A stretch of 9,013 bases of DNA from an uncultured Anaeromassilibacillus sp. (lineage in GTDB: Bacteria; Bacillota; Clostridia; Oscillospirales; Acutalibacteraceae): positions 1 through 9,013 of the forward strand of contig CAMFTQ010000019.1 in the NCBI GenBank assembly GCA_945988865.1, given 5' to 3'. Position 1 is the stretch's first letter, and the number at the start of each line of letters is the position of its first letter. This document shows, piece after piece, positions 6,190 through 9,013 of this stretch. The translations under genes and the position numbers were made by a program. The notes beneath the pieces were generated by a model. It saw nothing but the letters and a program-made list of their open reading frames with translations, was not told the DNA's origin and made no database searches.

Positions 6190-6820
6190 AAAGGATTTTG
6201 AGTGCAGATATATTTCTCACCTTGATTTAAACAGATGTATGCTAAGAGCTGTTCACAAAAGCAAAATCCCCGTATGGCACACAGAGGGCTTCAATCCGCA
6301 CCCGTTCATAACATTTGCGCTTCCGCTTTCCTTAGGTTTTAGAGGAGAAAGAGAAACTATGGATATGCGACTGACAGAGGATTTTGATTTTGAAGAAATA
6401 GTTAAAAGGCTGAATACCTGTCTGCCAAATGGTATAAGAGTATTTGATGTAACAGAGCCTGTATTAAAGCCGGGCAAAATCGCCTTTGCGCTTTTTGATA
6501 TAAAGCTTACAAGCGACAGCATATCACCTGCTAACCTTTGCTCCGAGCTAAACGTTCTTTTTTCTAAAGAAGAAATACTAATAGACAAAAAGACAAAATC
6601 AGGTATAAAAGAAATAAACATAAAACCGTATCTTTCCGATTACTCTTTATCAGCTAACGACGAATATGTGCATCTTTCAATAAAGCTCCCTGCCGGCAGT
6701 CAAGAAAACGTAAACCCAACGCTTATAATAAATGCAGCAGAAAAGTACTTAGATAAAGAGATTTACTCAGACATTACTCGTCTTGATATTCTGACAGAGG
6801 AAGAAACTCCTTTTGAATAA
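6164..6820 (+). CDS. DUF2344/TIGR03936 radical SAM-linked protein
   Basis: The product (218 residues) starts at TTG 6164, eight bases after GGAGG. It opens with KNVRVWFKKDFECRYISHLD, then FNPHPFITFALPLSLGFRGE and a MDMRLTEDF strand: the signature order of the DUF2344 (TIGR03936) family, whose members show 'RFISHLD' and 'GFNPHPRISFALPLPLG' motifs. The family is known only as a partner or fusion domain of TIGR03960 radical SAM proteins; no activity is assigned. The 26-base overlap with the upstream radical SAM gene implies coupled synthesis in fixed ratio, consistent with a complex. No metal-binding cluster motif is apparent, so it may bind substrate, RNA or the enzyme rather than catalyse; that is inference. 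It is the last gene of its unit, a terminator following eight bases later. Confidence 0.9.
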   Translation: MKNVRVWFKKDFECRYISHLDLNRCMLRAVHKSKIPVWHTEGFNPHPFITFALPLSLGFRGERETMDMRLTEDFDFEEIVKRLNTCLPNGIRVFDVTEPVLKPGKIAFALFDIKLTSDSISPANLCSELNVLFSKEEILIDKKTKSGIKEINIKPYLSDYSLSANDEYVHLSIKLPAGSQENVNPTLIINAAEKYLDKEIYSDITRLDILTEEETPFE

Positions 6821-6827
6821 AAACTAT

Positions 6828-6861
6828 ATCCGATACGGCTTTTTGCAGTATCGGATTTTTT
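6828..6861 (+). terminator. Rho-independent terminator after the DUF2344 gene
   Basis: The stem ATCCGATAC (6828-6836) pairs perfectly with GTATCGGAT (6848-6856). Two further pairs (6838-6839 with 6845-6846) are possible across a G/A mismatch, leaving a TTTTT loop. Six T residues (6856-6861) follow. It starts eight bases after the stop codon and separates the protease/radical SAM unit from the murD unit. Confidence 0.88.
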
Positions 6862-6873
6862 CTATAACATTTA

Positions 6874-6902
6874 TTGATATTATCCTTGTAAAGTGGTACA
6901 AT
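6874..6902 (+). promoter_or_regulatory. Sigma-A promoter for the arsC-like/murD unit
   Basis: The -35 box TTGATA (6874-6879) and -10 box TACAAT (6897-6902) are spaced by exactly 17 bases, with five of six matches each. The predicted start is near 6909, giving a leader of about 25 bases with a GAGG ribosome site at 6923-6926. It lies directly after the upstream terminator, where a new unit must begin. The -10 box is part of a short inverted repeat (TTGTA 6886-6890, TACAA 6897-6901), which could be a repressor site. Confidence 0.75.
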
Positions 6903-6933
6903 ATTCTTGTTTAATAAAAAATGAGGTGTAAAT

Positions 6934-7290
6934 ATGATTTTGTTTGTAAATTATCCGAAATGTACTACCTGCGTAAAGGCTAAAAAATGGCTTGATGAAA
7001 ACGGCGTAGATTACACAAGCCGAGATATTAAAGAGGATAACCCCTCCTATGACGAGCTAAAGCGGTGGTTTGAAAAAAGCGGTTTGCCGATTAAAAAGTT
7101 TTTCAACACATGCGGTCTTTTGTATAAGTCTATGAATTTAAAAGAAAAGCTCCCGACAATGAGCGAAGACGAAATGCTAAGACTTCTCTCAACTGACGGT
7201 ATGCTTGTAAAAAGACCTATCGTTGTTGCAGATGATACTGTACTTGTAGGCTTTAAGGCAGAAAGCTGGCAGACGCTACTTGAAAACTAA
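6934..7290 (+). CDS. ArsC/Spx-family thioredoxin-fold protein (arsenate reductase-like)
   Basis: The product (118 residues, normal for the family) begins MILFVNYPKCTTCVKAKKWL, with a CxxC at Cys10 and Cys13, the same positions as the redox switch of Bacillus Spx. It ends with KRPIVV, equivalent to the conserved RRPI of Spx and ArsC proteins. The middle part GLPIKKFFNTCGLLYK is typical of the YffB/'arsenate reductase family protein' branch found widely in Bacillota. That branch is generally annotated as arsenate reductase without proof of that activity; no other arsenic gene is nearby. A thiol-disulfide or regulatory role is as likely. An additional Cys sits in the FNTCG segment. GAGG lies seven bases before ATG 6934. 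It is first in a unit with murD, 16 bases downstream. Family call sure, function not. Confidence 0.88.
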   Translation: MILFVNYPKCTTCVKAKKWLDENGVDYTSRDIKEDNPSYDELKRWFEKSGLPIKKFFNTCGLLYKSMNLKEKLPTMSEDEMLRLLSTDGMLVKRPIVVADDTVLVGFKAESWQTLLEN

Positions 7291-7306
7291 CCTCGGAGGT
7301 ACTATT

Positions 7307-8695
7307 ATGAAAAGCAATAAGGATAAATTTTTCAGCTTTATAAACGGCAAAAGCGTTGCGTTTTGCGGTATCGGCACAAGCAATCTGCCTTTAATTGAGC
7401 AGTTTATAAATAAAGGCGCAAGGGTAACAGCCTGTGACAGAAGAACCTTTGAACAGCTTGGCGAAAACGCAGTGCTTGCACAAAACGCAGGCGCAAAGCT
7501 CAGCCTTGGCGATGGCTATCTTGACAGCTTAGATGCGGATATAGTATTTCGCACTCCTGGTATGAAATACTATATGGATGAGCTTGTGAAAATGCGTGAA
7601 AACGGTGTAGCCGTAACGTCAGAAATGGAGGTTTTCTTTGATCTTTGTCCTTGTAAGATTATCGCAGTTACAGGCTCTGACGGTAAAACAACAACTACTA
7701 CTATTATTTCAGAGCTTTTAAAGGCACAGGGCAAGACTGTCCATTTGGGCGGTAACATCGGCACTCCGCTGTTGCCCTTAATCGAGAATATAAAAGAGGA
7801 CGATGTAGCCGTAGTCGAGCTTTCGAGCTTTCAGCTTATTTCAATGAGAAAAAGTCCCGACATCGCAGTTGTTACAAATTTAGCGCCAAATCACCTTGAC
7901 ATACATAAGGATATGCAGGAGTATATTGACGCTAAAAAGAATATAATTCTTCATCAGAACGCATTTTCAAAGTCTGTGCTTAATCTTGACAACGACATTT
8001 CAAACAGCTTTTCAGAGCTTGTAAGAGGAAAAACTGCGAAATTCAGCAGACAGACAAGCGTATCAAACGGCGCATATCTCAAAGGCTCTGTAATTGTTTA
8101 TAACGATTACGGCAAAGAAACTGAAATTATGGATATTAAGGACATCAAAATCCCCGGTATGCACAATATAGAAAACTACCTTGCGGCAATCTGTGCGGTG
8201 TGGGGAATGGTTGATGCAGAAAATATCGTAAAGGTAGCAAAGGAATTTGGCGGTGTTGAGCATAGAGCAGAATTTGTCAGAGAGCTTGACGGCGTAAAGT
8301 ATTACAACGATTCAATCGCATCAAGTCCGACAAGAACAGCCTGCGGAACGCTGTCGCTTTATGATGAAAAAATCATTCTCATAGCCGGAGGCTACGATAA
8401 AAAAATACCGTACGACAGCTTGGGACCTGTTATCTGCGACAAGGTAAAAACTCTTATCCTTATGGGCGCAACAGCCGACAAGATTGAAACGGCTGTAAAA
8501 AACAGCAGTAATTACAGTGAAAATAATCCTAAAATCATCAGAGCAGAAAATATGCAGCAGGCTGTACTTTCAGCAAAAGAAAACGCAGTAAGCGGAGATA
8601 TCGTTTCAATGTCGCCTGCAAGCGCCAGCTTTGATTTATACAAAAATTTTGACGAAAGAGGCAAGCACTTCAAAAGTCTTGTCAATGACCTTTAA
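7307..8695 (+). CDS. murD: UDP-N-acetylmuramoyl-L-alanine--D-glutamate ligase (MurD)
   Basis: MurD adds D-glutamate to UDP-MurNAc-L-alanine with ATP in the cytoplasmic stage of peptidoglycan synthesis. The product (462 residues) shows the three Mur-ligase domains in order. These are an N-terminal nucleotide-substrate fold (VAFCGIGTSNLP); the ATP-binding domain with P-loop TGSDGKTT (Lys127), GGNIGTPLL, VVELSSFQL and TNLAPNHLDIHKDMQEYIDAKKN (given as separate conserved blocks); then HNIENYLAA, the GVEHRAEFV and YYNDSIASSP segments, and SPASASFDLYKNFDERGKHF at the end, diagnostic of MurD. SDGKTT replaces the TNGK(S/T)T form of many MurD proteins and is common in clostridial ones as far as I recall. 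ATG 7307 has GGAGG seven bases upstream; the in-frame TTG 7280 lacks one. The gene sits outside any division/cell-wall (dcw) cluster, between an ArsC-like gene and a peptidase gene. Confidence 0.96.
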   Translation: MKSNKDKFFSFINGKSVAFCGIGTSNLPLIEQFINKGARVTACDRRTFEQLGENAVLAQNAGAKLSLGDGYLDSLDADIVFRTPGMKYYMDELVKMRENGVAVTSEMEVFFDLCPCKIIAVTGSDGKTTTTTIISELLKAQGKTVHLGGNIGTPLLPLIENIKEDDVAVVELSSFQLISMRKSPDIAVVTNLAPNHLDIHKDMQEYIDAKKNIILHQNAFSKSVLNLDNDISNSFSELVRGKTAKFSRQTSVSNGAYLKGSVIVYNDYGKETEIMDIKDIKIPGMHNIENYLAAICAVWGMVDAENIVKVAKEFGGVEHRAEFVRELDGVKYYNDSIASSPTRTACGTLSLYDEKIILIAGGYDKKIPYDSLGPVICDKVKTLILMGATADKIETAVKNSSNYSENNPKIIRAENMQQAVLSAKENAVSGDIVSMSPASASFDLYKNFDERGKHFKSLVNDL

Positions 8696-8707
8696 TCGGT
8701 GATTTCT

Positions 8708-9013
8708 ATGAAAAATATGCTATTTGAGCTTTGCAGTGCAAACGCTGTAATCGGCAGTAACGAAAATGTTTTTAATGTAGTATATAAATATCTGTCAGAT
8801 ATTGCACAGGTTTCAACCGACAGCTTCGGCAATATCTACGCAGAGCTTGGCAATAGAAACGCATCTAAAACAATTCTGCTTGACGCTCATATCGACCAGA
8901 TAGGTATGATTGTGACAGCGGTTGAAGAAAACGGCTTTTTGCGTGTTGCAAAATGCGGCGGTATTGATACAAGAGTGTTGCCGGGCAGTCCTGTTTTAGT
9001 ACACGGCAAAAAA
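8708..9013 (+). CDS. M42-type aminopeptidase (partial, 5' end)
   Basis: The first 102 codons of a protein that runs off the window. It starts at ATG 8708, 12 bases after the murD stop, with GGTGAT (8698-8703) as a weak ribosome site; ATG 8717 is an alternative. The visible part shows the M42 N-terminal pattern: LLDAHIDQIGMIVT, where the His is the expected first metal ligand, a DSFGNIYAELG strand before it, and GGIDTRVLPGSPVLVHGKK after it, matching the 'GGIDPRVLxGQxVxIHG' block of M42 glutamyl-aminopeptidase/endoglucanase-type proteins. These are cytosolic, metal-dependent aminopeptidases that form large assemblies. The usual AHxDEIG has Gln in place of Glu here. Remaining metal ligands and the catalytic Glu lie beyond the window end, so activity cannot be judged. 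Confidence 0.85.
   Translation, partial: MKNMLFELCSANAVIGSNENVFNVVYKYLSDIAQVSTDSFGNIYAELGNRNASKTILLDAHIDQIGMIVTAVEENGFLRVAKCGGIDTRVLPGSPVLVHGKK

Noticed and set aside
6934..7290. Naming this gene arsC with arsenate reduction as its function
   Set aside because: The CxxC and mid-region fit the broad ArsC/Spx family, and no arsR, arsB or other arsenic gene is nearby; activity cannot be inferred.
1..9013. Search for tRNA, rRNA, CRISPR, insertion sequences, att sites, riboswitches or a defence island
   Set aside because: No repeated spacer pattern, terminal inverted repeats, transposase motifs or conserved RNA core was recognised; intergenic gaps are all shorter than about 115 bases and are accounted for by terminators, promoters and ribosome sites.

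Overview
The window reads as chromosomal DNA from a low-to-mid-GC member of the Bacillota, most likely a clostridial gut or rumen anaerobe of the Ruminococcus/Oscillospiraceae kind. This is inferred from strong GAGG/GGAGG ribosome sites, TTG starts, A/T-leaning codons, a bifurcating-type NfnA/NfnB-like flavoprotein pair, a sporulation-type M50 protease and clostridial-style MurD motifs. No RNA gene, insertion sequence, prophage or CRISPR array was seen. All genes lie on the + strand and coding density is very high.

Layout. (A) 1-1884: the 3' part of an NfnA-like FAD/NAD/[2Fe-2S] protein overlaps the start of a GltA/NfnB-type flavoprotein with N-terminal iron-sulfur clusters; a perfect 12-bp terminator hairpin closes the unit. 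(B) 1898-3274: a 12-helix MATE-family exporter. (C) 3340-6861: a tight four-gene unit of a small one-helix membrane protein, an M50 intramembrane protease that matches SpoIVFB in the position of its active-site residues, a cobalamin-type radical SAM protein (TIGR03960-like) and its usual partner, a DUF2344/TIGR03936 'radical SAM-linked' protein, closed by a terminator. (D) 6874-9013: a well-formed sigma-A promoter, then an ArsC/Spx-family thioredoxin-fold protein, murD, and the start of an M42-type aminopeptidase that runs off the window.

How the genes work together. In A the two proteins should form one complex passing electrons among NAD(H), NADP(H) and ferredoxin. In C the first two genes look like a stripped-down SpoIVFA/SpoIVFB pair: the small protein has the single-helix N-in topology but no LytM-like domain, and the protease has no C-terminal CBS domain. 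The next two genes are an uncharacterised enzyme pair that, from recalled clostridial gene orders, often sits between spoIVFB and rng-rplU-ysxB-rpmA; here the cluster stops at a terminator instead. D combines cell-wall precursor synthesis (MurD) with a redox-type small protein and a peptidase.

The parts most worth a second look are the reduced SpoIVFA/SpoIVFB-like pair with a possible sigma-E -10 element upstream, and the radical SAM/DUF2344 pair, whose cobalamin-type domain carries Tyr where the usual axial His stands and whose C-terminus holds a second C-x3-C-x2-C motif. Function calls rest on motifs and remembered family features; no database search was possible.
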